A model generated the notes under the pieces. The model did no database searches and was not told the origin of the DNA. It was given only the letters and a program-made list of their open reading frames with translations. This document shows positions 16,412-24,019 of a DNA stretch of 24,393 bases, one piece after another. Numbering within the stretch: the stretch's first letter is position 1; every line of letters starts with the position of its first letter. The position numbers were made by a program, and so were the translations under genes. The DNA is from an uncultured Eubacteriales bacterium (GTDB taxonomy: Bacteria; Bacillota; Clostridia; Oscillospirales; CAG-272), in contig UQNQ01000025.1 of NCBI GenBank assembly GCA_900542425.1, forward strand, positions 1 through 24,393, given 5' to 3'.

Positions 16412-17154
16412 TTGCCGCATTCGCGACGTTCTCGCGGATTCCGATGCCGCACATTGAGTATCATGAGCGGAATACCAAATATTCTCTTTGCTTTTTTCCG
16501 CTTGTGGGCGCTGTTGTCGGTGCTCTGATGCTGCTTGTCCATGCTCTCTGCGGGCTTCTTGCAGTAGGTGCCGTGCTGCGTGCGGCGCTGTTGCTCGCTG
16601 TGCCGGTGCTTGTCACAGGGGGTATCCATCTGGATGGATACTGCGATACGGTAGACGCGCTATCCTCTTTTGCGCCGCGGGAAAAGAAGCTTCAGATCTT
16701 AAAAGATCCAAACGCCGGCGCATTTGCGGTAATTTATTGCGGGTTATGGTATCTTTTGTATTTTGGTGCCTTGACGGAGCTTGATACAGCGTTTTTTGTT
16801 ATCCTGCCGGGATTTGTTCTGTCCCGCGCGATGAGCGCGCTTGCTGTCGTGAACTTCCGGTCAGCGAGGGAAGACGGCATGGGCGCACACGAGAAAAAAA
16901 GTGCAAGCCGTACAGCGGTCAATATCATGATGCCGGTATTCATTGTGCTTTCCGTAGCACTGATGGTATGGCTGAATCCCATATGCGGTGCCGCGGGAGC
17001 TGCAGCGGCAGGACTCGCTTTTTTGTATTATCGAATCAAATCTTATCGGATATTTGGCGGATTTACCGGAGATATCGCCGGATGGTTCCTTCAGATTTCG
17101 GAGCTTGCCGTTTGCCTTACGGTGACGGTAGCGGAAAGGATTTTGCTGTTATGA
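16390..17154 (+). CDS. cobS: Adenosylcobinamide-GDP ribazoletransferase (cobalamin-5'-phosphate synthase)
   Basis: Integral membrane enzyme joining GDP-cobinamide and alpha-ribazole (phosphate) in the last assembly step. The 254-residue protein has about six hydrophobic segments and the family motifs GGIHLDGYCDTVDA at 77-90 with its acidic metal-binding residues, KDPNAGAF at 105-112 and GGFTGDIAG near 223-231. Start at 16390 follows AAGGAG within the end of cobU, overlapping it by 22 bases. A nearer ATG at 16383 is in another frame. Confidence 0.95.
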   Translation: MFVIGNIIAAFATFSRIPMPHIEYHERNTKYSLCFFPLVGAVVGALMLLVHALCGLLAVGAVLRAALLLAVPVLVTGGIHLDGYCDTVDALSSFAPREKKLQILKDPNAGAFAVIYCGLWYLLYFGALTELDTAFFVILPGFVLSRAMSALAVVNFRSAREDGMGAHEKKSASRTAVNIMMPVFIVLSVALMVWLNPICGAAGAAAAGLAFLYYRIKSYRIFGGFTGDIAGWFLQISELAVCLTVTVAERILLL

Positions 17155-17492
17155 TACTCATAATAGGCGGACGCGCGCAGGGAAAGCTTGCGTTCGCAAA
17201 AGAGACACTTGGCGTCACGGGCTATACCGACGGAATAGTGGGCGCTGAAAATTGCCTTTACAATCTTCAGGATGCTGTGCGATATGGCATGGATATTCCG
17301 GCATTGGACGCTTATCTTGCCCGCTATCCGGACGCCGTTATCATCTGCGACGAGGTGGGATGCGGCATCGTTCCAATGGAGAAAGAAGAGCGCATATGGC
17401 GGGAAACTGTCGGAAGAATTTGCTGTTATCTTGCCGAAAGAGCGCAGCATGTATACCGTGTATTCTGCGGGATCGGAGTGATGATAAAATGA
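17151..17492 (+). CDS. Short CobU-like protein of unknown exact role
   Basis: A 113-residue protein resembling both ends of CobU without the middle. The start has a Walker A-like loop, GGRAQGKL at 6-13. The end has ICDEVGCGIVPMEKEERIWRE followed by VGRICCYLAERAQHVYRVFCGIG, which matches the C-terminal NEVGxGIVP block and final helix of CobU/CobP. The segment carrying the guanylylated histidine is absent. Short CobU-like proteins of this type are, to my knowledge, seen in other clostridial cobalamin operons and are often annotated as bifunctional CobU. Whether it is a kinase, a partner of the divergent full-length CobU, or inactive is open. Start and stop overlap cobS and cobC by 4 bases each. 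The frame is open from 16968 inside cobS, but 17151 is the family-consistent start. Confidence 0.75.
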   Translation: MILIIGGRAQGKLAFAKETLGVTGYTDGIVGAENCLYNLQDAVRYGMDIPALDAYLARYPDAVIICDEVGCGIVPMEKEERIWRETVGRICCYLAERAQHVYRVFCGIGVMIK

Positions 17493-18046
17493 CAATTTAT
17501 TTTATCCGTCATGGCATGACGGCAGGAAACCTCGAAAAACGCTATATCGGAAGCACAGATCTGCCGCTTTGTCAAGAGGGAAAAGCGCTGTTATCGGAGC
17601 GGTTATATCCTGAGGCGGATACGCTTTATTGTTCTCCGATGCAGCGTTGCCTTGAAACGGCAGCGATGATTTATCCGGACAAAAAGCCGATTGTTATTCC
17701 GGATTTCAGAGAATGCGACTTCGGAAGATATGAGGGAAAAAATTATGCGGAGCTGATGGAGGATGCACCCTATCTTAGATGGGTGGAAAGCGGCGGGGTG
17801 CTGCCTTTTCCGGACGGGGAAGATACAGACGCCTTTCGAGCGCGATGTACCGCGGCTTTTGCGGGCGTTGTTAAGGCACACCAAGCGGAGGATACCCTTG
17901 CACTTGTCGTACACGGCGGTACCATTATGAGTATTTTAGAATCCTATGAGCCGTCTCATTCTTATTTTGCATGGCAGTGCAAAAACGGTCATGGCTACTG
18001 CACGTCTTATGAAAACGGAATCCTTAGAGTGACAGGAGAAATTTAA
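17489..18046 (+). CDS. cobC: Alpha-ribazole phosphatase, histidine phosphatase family
   Basis: Removes phosphate from alpha-ribazole-5-phosphate or from adenosylcobalamin-5-phosphate in nucleotide loop assembly. The 185-residue protein has the phosphohistidine motif FIRHGMTAGN (Arg7, His8, Gly9), YCSPMQRCLETA near 48-59, RECDFGRYEGK near 74-84 and VVHGGTIMS near 138-146, which supplies the second catalytic histidine. The start at 17489 overlaps the previous stop in an ATGA with GGAG 10 bases upstream. The frame is open from 17252 inside the preceding gene, but that extension is not homologous. Function within the broad phosphatase family is assigned by context. Confidence 0.9.
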   Translation: MTIYFIRHGMTAGNLEKRYIGSTDLPLCQEGKALLSERLYPEADTLYCSPMQRCLETAAMIYPDKKPIVIPDFRECDFGRYEGKNYAELMEDAPYLRWVESGGVLPFPDGEDTDAFRARCTAAFAGVVKAHQAEDTLALVVHGGTIMSILESYEPSHSYFAWQCKNGHGYCTSYENGILRVTGEI

Positions 18047-18047
18047 C

Positions 18048-19049
18048 GTGGGTACTTATTTGTTTTTTTCGTCCGCTGCAATTCTTGCGGGATTTCTGAT
18101 TGACTGCCTTATCGGAGACCCGTATAGGCTTCCGCATCCGGTCTGTGGAATCGGAAAATGGATATCCTTTCTCGAAAAAAAACTACGTGCACGGTTTCCG
18201 AAGACAAAAAACGGAGAGCTCATGGCAGGCAGATGGCTTGTCGTTCTTGTCACGTTGGTATCGACGCTTATTCCGCTTGTCATTTCTACTTTGGCGTATT
18301 TTATCCATCCGTGGGTGTATTTTGTCGTGGAAACTGTGATGTGTTGGCAGATTTTTGCCGCTCATTCGCTTCGCAAGGAAAGCATGAAAGTCTGCCATGC
18401 GCTGGAGAAAAGAGATTCAGAGGGGGCGCGCCTTGCGCTTCGGAATATTGTCGGACGTGACACGGATGTTTTGGATTCTGACGGCATGACACGCGCAGCG
18501 GTTGAGACTGTGGCGGAGAACACGTCGGACGGAGTGACGGCGCCGATGCTGTATCTTTTTCTTCTTGGCGCAGCAGGCGGATTTTTCTATAAATCCGTCA
18601 ATACGATGGATTCCATGGTGGGATATCAAAATGAAAAGTATCAATATTTCGGACGTGCGGCGGCGAAGACGGATGATTTGCTCAATTTTCTTCCTTCCCG
18701 TATCACAGCGGTTTTGATGATTCTTTCCTCCGCACTTTGTGGGCTTGATATCGGCGGTGCTGTTCGAATTTTCCGCCGTGATCGAAGAAAGCATGCAAGT
18801 CCGAATTCCGCGCAGACGGAATCGGTATGTGCGGGCGCTTTGGGCGTTCGGCTTGCCGGCGATGCGGTTTACGGCGGCGTGGTTTGCCAAAAAGAGTATA
18901 TCGGGGATGCCGTGCGTCCTATTGAACCGAATGATATTCGCAGAGCAAACCGCTTGATGTATGTTACGGCAGTTTTTCTGCTGACAGTAACGCTTGCACT
19001 GAAATTTTCTGCCGCTTTTATAGCGGGATTTTCCTTTGTATGTCTTTAA
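18048..19049 (+). CDS. cbiB: Adenosylcobinamide-phosphate synthase
   Basis: Membrane protein that attaches aminopropanol phosphate (made by CobD) to adenosylcobyric acid. GTG start at 18048 with AGGAGA at 18034-18039, 8 bases upstream, and only one base after the cobC stop. Length 333. Hallmarks are IDCLIGDPYRLPHPVCGIGK near the N-terminus, VAENTSDGVTAPMLYLFLLG near 160-180, YKSVNTMDSMVGYQNEKY near 184-201, TDDLLNFLPSRITA near 209-222 and a late VYGGVVCQKEYIGD. Four to five hydrophobic segments are visible. Confidence 0.94.
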   Translation: MGTYLFFSSAAILAGFLIDCLIGDPYRLPHPVCGIGKWISFLEKKLRARFPKTKNGELMAGRWLVVLVTLVSTLIPLVISTLAYFIHPWVYFVVETVMCWQIFAAHSLRKESMKVCHALEKRDSEGARLALRNIVGRDTDVLDSDGMTRAAVETVAENTSDGVTAPMLYLFLLGAAGGFFYKSVNTMDSMVGYQNEKYQYFGRAAAKTDDLLNFLPSRITAVLMILSSALCGLDIGGAVRIFRRDRRKHASPNSAQTESVCAGALGVRLAGDAVYGGVVCQKEYIGDAVRPIEPNDIRRANRLMYVTAVFLLTVTLALKFSAAFIAGFSFVCL

Positions 19050-19063
19050 CGGGAGGAGCTGTC

Positions 19064-20110
19064 ATGTTGATGGATCGAAACAATCCTCATGGGGGCGATC
19101 GGTACGGACGTATGATTCGGATTGATTTTTCTGCAAACGTCAATCCGCTTGGCACACCTGAAACGGTGAAACATGCGCTCACGGATATTTTGGATACGCT
19201 TTCCTACTATCCGGATGCCTATTGCAGACGTCTGCGGGCGGCACTTTCCGGTTATGAGAGGATTCCATATTCTCAAATTCTTTGCGGAAACGGTGCCGCT
19301 GATTTGATTTATGCTTTTTCTTACGCTGTAGGCGGAAAGGCGCTTGCGGCTGTTCCTACATTCTCGGAATATCGAACGGCATGGGAAGCAGCAGGAGGGA
19401 CCTTTACCACTTTTCTTATGCGAGAGTGCGACGGCTTTCGACCAGATGAAAATTTTCTTTCCCATATTACGGACAAAACCGACGCTGTATTTCTCTGTGT
19501 GCCAAACAATCCGACCGGCGTTCTTTATGATGTGTCTTTTGTTCGGGCTGTGGCGGATCGCTGTCAAACCGTCGGTGCAAGGCTTTTTCTCGACTGCTGC
19601 TTTCTCGATCTTTCTGATGGAAGGGAAAATTATGACATTCCGGCGCTTTTAAAGAACTATCCGAATCTTTTTGTTTTAAAGGCATTCACCAAAAGCTATG
19701 GTATGGCAGGGATAAGGCTTGGATATGGTCTGTGCTCGGATACGGCGCTTTTAGAGCGTATGGCAAAGAAGGTGCCGTGCTGGAATGTTTCCTCGGTCGC
19801 ACAGGAGGCTGGAATCGCGGCGCTTGCAGATACCTCTTTTCTTGAACGCTTTCGGAATCTGATATCTGAAGAAAAGCCGTATCTTTTGGAATCGCTTTCG
19901 CGATTTGGTTTTCAGGTATACGACGGAGCGGCGAATTTTCTGTTATTTTGTACGGAAAAGCCGCTTTACGATGCGCTTTTCAATCGTGGGATTCTGATTC
20001 GCAGCTGCGCCAACTTCGAGGGCTTGGACAGCCGGTATTATCGTATTGCGGTGAGAACCCATGAGGAAAATAAAATTTTGATTCAGGCAATAGAGGAGAT
20101 TCTGAAATGA
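19064..20110 (+). CDS. cobD: Threonine-phosphate decarboxylase (PLP-dependent)
   Basis: Fold-type I aminotransferase-like enzyme converting L-threonine-O-3-phosphate to (R)-1-amino-2-propanol phosphate, the substrate of CbiB. NPHGGD near the N-terminus, FSANVNPLG, CGNGAADLIYAF, PNNPTG and the PLP lysine Lys210 in AFTKSYGMAGIRLGYG identify the family. The start at 19064 is chosen because GGGAGGAG lies about 7 bases upstream; the frame is open from 19040, inside cbiB. Length 348. No threonine kinase (pduX type) for the phosphothreonine substrate is in the window. Confidence 0.93.
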   Translation: MLMDRNNPHGGDRYGRMIRIDFSANVNPLGTPETVKHALTDILDTLSYYPDAYCRRLRAALSGYERIPYSQILCGNGAADLIYAFSYAVGGKALAAVPTFSEYRTAWEAAGGTFTTFLMRECDGFRPDENFLSHITDKTDAVFLCVPNNPTGVLYDVSFVRAVADRCQTVGARLFLDCCFLDLSDGRENYDIPALLKNYPNLFVLKAFTKSYGMAGIRLGYGLCSDTALLERMAKKVPCWNVSSVAQEAGIAALADTSFLERFRNLISEEKPYLLESLSRFGFQVYDGAANFLLFCTEKPLYDALFNRGILIRSCANFEGLDSRYYRIAVRTHEENKILIQAIEEILK

Positions 20111-21564
20111 AAAAAGCAAAGCCGATTATGATACAGGGAACCATGTCAAGTGCAGGAAAAAGTCTTGTTTGTACAGCGCTTTGCCGCATTTTTTCACAAG
20201 ACGGATACCGTGTGGCGCCGTTCAAATCTCAAAATATGGCGCTGAATTCCTTTATTACAGAAGAGGGCCTGGAAATGGGGCGGGCACAGGTTGCGCAGGC
20301 GGAGGCGGCAGGCGTCAAGCCTTCTGTTCTGATGAATCCCATTCTTTTAAAGCCGACTACGGATGTAGGTTCACAGGTGATTGTAGGTGGAGAGGTTCGC
20401 GGCAATATGCGCGCGGCGGAATATTTTCGATATAAAAAAGAGCTCATTCCGGAAATTCTGCGCGCTTATCATACACTTGAGGACATGTATGACATTATTG
20501 TGATCGAAGGGGCGGGAAGTCCGGCAGAAATCAATCTCAAAACGACGGATATTGTGAATATGGGAATGGCGGAAATGGCGGATTCCCCGGTGTTATTGGT
20601 GGGGGATATCGACCGCGGCGGCGTATTTGCCCAGCTTTACGGTACCATGGCGCTGCTTGCACCGCAGGAACGTCAACGAATCAAAGCGACTGTTATCAAT
20701 AAATTCCGTGGTGATGTTTCTATTCTGCAGAGCGGACTTGACATGCTGTATGATCTTGTGAAAGTTCCTTGTGCCGGTGTGATTCCGTATGTAGACGCAG
20801 ATATCGATGATGAGGACAGCCTCAGCCGGCGCCTTTCAAATACGGAGAAAAAAGAGATCGATATTGCGGTAATTCGGTTTCCGCGTATCTCCAATTTTAC
20901 AGATTTTGCGCCGTTTGAACGGTATGAAAATGTCTCCGTGAGATATATTTCATCTATAAGTGAATTGGGCTCTCCGGATTTGATTTTCCTGCCGGGAACC
21001 AAAAGCACCATTTCTGATCTTGTCTGGTTCCGGGAATGCGGACTGGAAGCGGCGGTTATCAAGCTTGTTTCCCGCGGTGTACCTGTATTTGGTATCTGCG
21101 GTGGGTATCAGATGCTGGGCAAAACCATTTCCGATCCGGATGGAGCTGAGAGCGGAGGCTCTATCCTTGGGATGGGTCTTCTGGAAATGGAAACGATATT
21201 TCAAAGTGAAAAAACACGCCTTCAGGTTTCCGGAAAACTTGGCGTAGTAGAAGGTATATTTGAGGGACTTTCCGGATGTGATTTTACCGGTTATGAGATT
21301 CACATGGGCAGCAGTACCCAAAAAGACACGCTTGTATGCTGCGGAAATGTTTACGGCAGTTATGTACACGGGTTGTTTGATGCGCAGGGAATTGCAGACG
21401 AGGTTATCCGTGCGCTTTGCAAAAGACGCGGACTCATATTTGATGCAGAGCGTCCGTTTGACAGAGCTGCTTACAGGGACACGCAGTATGATAAGCTTGC
21501 GGACGCTGTGCGCGGTGCGCTCGATATGAGACTGATTTATGAGATATTGGAGAAAAAAATATGA
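20107..21564 (+). CDS. cbiP: Cobyric acid synthase
   Basis: Amidates side chains b, d, e and g of adenosylcobyrinate a,c-diamide using glutamine and ATP. The N-terminal synthetase domain has QGTMSSAGKS at 10-19, PFKSQNMALNSF near 38-49 and VIEGAGSPAEINL near 135-147. The C-terminal glutaminase domain has Cys331 in GICGGYQMLG and histidines at 399 (YEIHMG) and 421 (YVHGLFD). Length 485 is typical of CobQ/CbiP. Its ATG overlaps the cobD stop in an ATGA (20107-20110). Confidence 0.96.
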   Translation: MKKAKPIMIQGTMSSAGKSLVCTALCRIFSQDGYRVAPFKSQNMALNSFITEEGLEMGRAQVAQAEAAGVKPSVLMNPILLKPTTDVGSQVIVGGEVRGNMRAAEYFRYKKELIPEILRAYHTLEDMYDIIVIEGAGSPAEINLKTTDIVNMGMAEMADSPVLLVGDIDRGGVFAQLYGTMALLAPQERQRIKATVINKFRGDVSILQSGLDMLYDLVKVPCAGVIPYVDADIDDEDSLSRRLSNTEKKEIDIAVIRFPRISNFTDFAPFERYENVSVRYISSISELGSPDLIFLPGTKSTISDLVWFRECGLEAAVIKLVSRGVPVFGICGGYQMLGKTISDPDGAESGGSILGMGLLEMETIFQSEKTRLQVSGKLGVVEGIFEGLSGCDFTGYEIHMGSSTQKDTLVCCGNVYGSYVHGLFDAQGIADEVIRALCKRRGLIFDAERPFDRAAYRDTQYDKLADAVRGALDMRLIYEILEKKI

Positions 21565-22079
21565 TGCAGAATGGACTGATTCACATCTATTACGGTGACG
21601 GAAAAGGAAAAACGACAGCGGCGGTAGGACTCGCCGTACGCGCTGCGGGAAGCGGGAAAAAGATCCTTGTCGGGCAGTTTTTCAAAGACGGGTCCTCCTC
21701 TGAGATCCGTATATTGGAAAAGATTCCCCGAATTACCGTGCAGTGTGCTACAGAGCATTATGGACGTTATGCGAATATGGACAATAAGCAAAGAGATTCG
21801 GCAAAACATTGCTATAGCGCCTATCTCTCAGAGCTTCTTTTGCTTTCACACAGTTATGATGTTTTGATCTTGGATGAAATTTTTGCCGCATGCCGACATG
21901 AAATGGTAAACAGAGAAGAACTTTTGTTATATCTTTCCGGCGAACATCCCGAGGTTATTCTGACCGGAAGAGATCCGGATCCCGGATTTTTTGAGCTTGC
22001 GGATTATATTACCGAGATGCGGAAAATCAAGCATCCGTTTGATAAACGTATCGCCGCCAGAAAAGGAATCGAATACTGA
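21561..22079 (+). CDS. cobO: Cob(I)yrinic acid a,c-diamide adenosyltransferase
   Basis: ATP:corrinoid adenosyltransferase of the CobA/BtuR/CobO family, which transfers the adenosyl group of ATP to reduced Co(I) corrinoid as the upper ligand. The P-loop-like GDGKGKTT is at 12-19 and VLILDEIFAACRHEMV is near 99-114, followed by VILTGRDPDPGF, also diagnostic. Length 172 is usual. Start at 21561 overlaps the cbiP stop in an ATGA, with GGAG about 8 bases upstream. The 39 bases after the stop hold no terminator. Confidence 0.94.
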   Translation: MMQNGLIHIYYGDGKGKTTAAVGLAVRAAGSGKKILVGQFFKDGSSSEIRILEKIPRITVQCATEHYGRYANMDNKQRDSAKHCYSAYLSELLLLSHSYDVLILDEIFAACRHEMVNREELLLYLSGEHPEVILTGRDPDPGFFELADYITEMRKIKHPFDKRIAARKGIEY

Positions 22080-22118
22080 TATTCCATACAAGATAGATTC
22101 AGAGAGAGGTGATGGGAA

Positions 22119-22907
22119 ATGATGGAGTTTCATGAGCGTTGTGAGAGCTGTTCCAAAGAGACATCTGACCGGATACCGATCCGGCGTGTGATGGAAAAGC
22201 TGGACGAGTATTTTTCAAGAGATGATCTTACAGGTGCAGGGAGGCTCCTTGCCTATTGGGAAAAAGAAGCGCGTTCATTGGGAGATTTCCGCGGACTTCT
22301 TGAAATTTTGAGCGAGGAAATCGGATATTTCCGGAGAACAGACGAGGGTGACCGAGCTCTTTCGGCTGTTACGGAAGCATTTTCATTGATAGAGGAGCTG
22401 GGACTTTCCGATTCCGTGTCAGGTGGTACCATTTATGTGAACGGTGCTACAACCATGAAAGCTTTCGGAAAAGCAGCCGAGGCGATATCGTATTATGCGC
22501 GGGCGAAAAAAATTTACGAGAATCATCTTCCCTCTGACAGCTATCTTTTTGCTGCGCTCTGCAACAATGCGGCATCCGCGTATGCGGAGCTTGGGGATTT
22601 TGAAAAGGCGGATGAGAATTACCGGACGGCGATTCGTACTCTTGTCAAAAATGGAGATAACGACGGGGAAATCGCAGTGAGCTATGTCAATCTTGCCCAT
22701 CTGTATTACGATAAAAATCCGGAAGATCCTCGCATTGCGTCGTTTATGGAAACGGCGTGGACCTATTTGATGTCAGAACATCTTCCGCATGATGGGAATT
22801 ATGCCTTTATCTGCTCAAAATGCGCACCGTCCTTTGGATTTTTCGGATATTTTTCAAGAGAAGCACAACTGAAATCCAAAGCGGAGGAGATTTATGACAG
22901 GACTTGA
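22119..22907 (+). CDS. TPR-repeat protein paired with a DUF4037 protein
   Basis: A 262-residue soluble helical protein with tetratricopeptide-like units: about 60-100 (LLEILSEEIGYFRRT), 105-135 (YVNGATTMKAFGKAAEAISYYARAK), 145-175 (ALCNNAASAYAELGDFEKADENY) and 188-210 (AVSYVNLAHLYYD). Two CxxC pairs frame the repeats, Cys8/Cys11 near the N-terminus and Cys232/Cys235 near the C-terminus; they could bind one metal ion, but this is inferred. A GAGAGGTGATGG stretch precedes adjacent ATGs at 22119 and 22122; either may be used. It follows the adenosyltransferase by 39 bases and overlaps the next gene by 14, so it is probably a co-translated partner of that gene. A link to cobalamin is contextual only. 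Confidence 0.75.
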   Translation: MMEFHERCESCSKETSDRIPIRRVMEKLDEYFSRDDLTGAGRLLAYWEKEARSLGDFRGLLEILSEEIGYFRRTDEGDRALSAVTEAFSLIEELGLSDSVSGGTIYVNGATTMKAFGKAAEAISYYARAKKIYENHLPSDSYLFAALCNNAASAYAELGDFEKADENYRTAIRTLVKNGDNDGEIAVSYVNLAHLYYDKNPEDPRIASFMETAWTYLMSEHLPHDGNYAFICSKCAPSFGFFGYFSREAQLKSKAEEIYDRT

Positions 22908-23820
22908 GCTTTCCCGTGCTTTTTGGGAGGAATACGGACGTCCTATGCTGGATGAAAAGTTCCCGGAATATACAGAGCGGATTGCGGCAGGCCTTGTCGG
23001 ACACGGCTCAGAATGCTTTGGTTTTGACGACGAAATTTCCCGCGACCATGATTATGCGCCCGGATTTTGTCTTTGGATTACCGAGGAAGACGAGCGTTTG
23101 ATGGGATTCCGCCTATTTCGTGCGTATGCTTCGCTGCCGGCGGAATTTCGCGGGATTTCCTTAAAGCAAAGTAGCGTGATGGGGGGCGGAAAGAAGGGTG
23201 TGCATACCATATCCGAATTTTATTCCGCTTATACCGGATGTGGCGGTGCGCCGGAAACTTGGCAAGATTGGTTCTATACGCCTTCTTTTTATTTTGCTGA
23301 AGCAACAAACGGCGAGGTATTCACAGATCCGCTTGGGGAGTTTACACGAATCCGGGAGATCATTTTAAAGGGGATGCCTTCCGATGTTTGGCGCAAAAAA
23401 ATCGCATCAAAAGCAATTGCGATGGCACAAACCGGACAGTATAATTATATAAGATGCATAGCTCATGGAGAATCCGGAGCAGCACAGTTTGCGCTTTGCC
23501 GCTTTGCACAGTACTGTGCCGAAATGATTTTTCTTTTAAATCGCGCGCATGCGCCATATTATAAATGGTTGCTTCGTGCGATGCGAAAGCTGCCGATTTT
23601 TGGTGATCGCGCGGACCTTCTTGAAAAGCTTCTTGTTTCTCCGGCGGAACCGAATCAAAAAGCTGTATGGATAGAATCCTTATGCGCAGATATTGCTGGT
23701 GAACTTGTCCGGACAGGGCTTTCTCCGTCACTCGGCGACTATCTTGAGCCATATGCGTATGCGATCAATCAAACCATTGAAAATTCGGAAATTCGTCATT
23801 TAAATATCATGCAAGATTAA
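22894..23820 (+). CDS. DUF4037 protein with nucleotidyltransferase-like N-terminus
   Basis: A 308-residue protein I match to DUF4037 through GQYNYIRC at 181-188 and the following helical segment ending in YYKWLLRAMRKLP. The N-terminus carries a nucleotidyltransferase-fold signature: HGSE with Gly38-Ser39, then Asp51-x-Asp53 in SRDHDY, an 11-residue spacing consistent with the G[GS]...DxD motif of DNA polymerase beta-like enzymes. FCLWI forms the next strand. This suggests transfer of a nucleotide to an unknown acceptor. GGAGGAG about 4-10 bases upstream supports the start, which lies inside the TPR gene. The pairing with a TPR protein recurs in Firmicutes to my knowledge, though the function is undescribed. 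Confidence 0.75.
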   Translation: MTGLELSRAFWEEYGRPMLDEKFPEYTERIAAGLVGHGSECFGFDDEISRDHDYAPGFCLWITEEDERLMGFRLFRAYASLPAEFRGISLKQSSVMGGGKKGVHTISEFYSAYTGCGGAPETWQDWFYTPSFYFAEATNGEVFTDPLGEFTRIREIILKGMPSDVWRKKIASKAIAMAQTGQYNYIRCIAHGESGAAQFALCRFAQYCAEMIFLLNRAHAPYYKWLLRAMRKLPIFGDRADLLEKLLVSPAEPNQKAVWIESLCADIAGELVRTGLSPSLGDYLEPYAYAINQTIENSEIRHLNIMQD

Positions 23821-23849
23821 AAAAGCATGTCATAATTTGGTTAAAAAGA

Positions 23850-23878
23850 TTGACAAATAGCGTTTAATATGCGATAAT
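23850..23878 (+). promoter_or_regulatory. Promoter of the final membrane-protein gene
   Basis: TTGACA at 23850-23855 and GATAAT at 23873-23878 are separated by exactly 17 bases, a near-consensus sigma-A-type promoter. Transcription would start near 23885, leaving a leader of about 135 bases. It separates this gene from the preceding operon; no clear terminator was seen between 23821 and 23849. Confidence 0.7.
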
Positions 23879-23957
23879 ATCTATGTAAATGCAGATTTTT
23901 ACACAATCTTATTTCAAAGAAACAAGGAATTTTGTTTTTATGGAAGGTGCATGATAA

Positions 23958-23997
23958 GCTGTGGTATATGGTTTTATCAATAAAATAAATCCACAGC
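23958..23997 (+). promoter_or_regulatory. Hairpin in the leader of the membrane-protein gene
   Basis: GCTGTGG at 23958-23964 pairs perfectly with CCACAGC at 23991-23997. Inside the loop TTTTAT (23972-23977) can pair with ATAAAA (23980-23985), extending the structure. The outer stem ends 4 bases before the GGAGG at 24002-24006, so folding could affect ribosome access. No U-tract follows, so it is not a simple terminator. Confidence 0.5.
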
Positions 23998-24019
23998 AGA
24001 CGGAGGAACGAAAAGATCT

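Noticed and set aside
16968..17150. N-terminal extension of the short CobU-like protein into cobS
   Set aside because: The extension reads in the wrong frame of cobS, has no homology, and the ATG at 17151 begins just before the P-loop and makes an ATGA overlap.
17252..17488. N-terminal extension of cobC
   Set aside because: The extra residues are an out-of-frame reading of the short CobU-like gene. The phosphatase begins with MTIYFIRHG at 17489, with a GGAG upstream.
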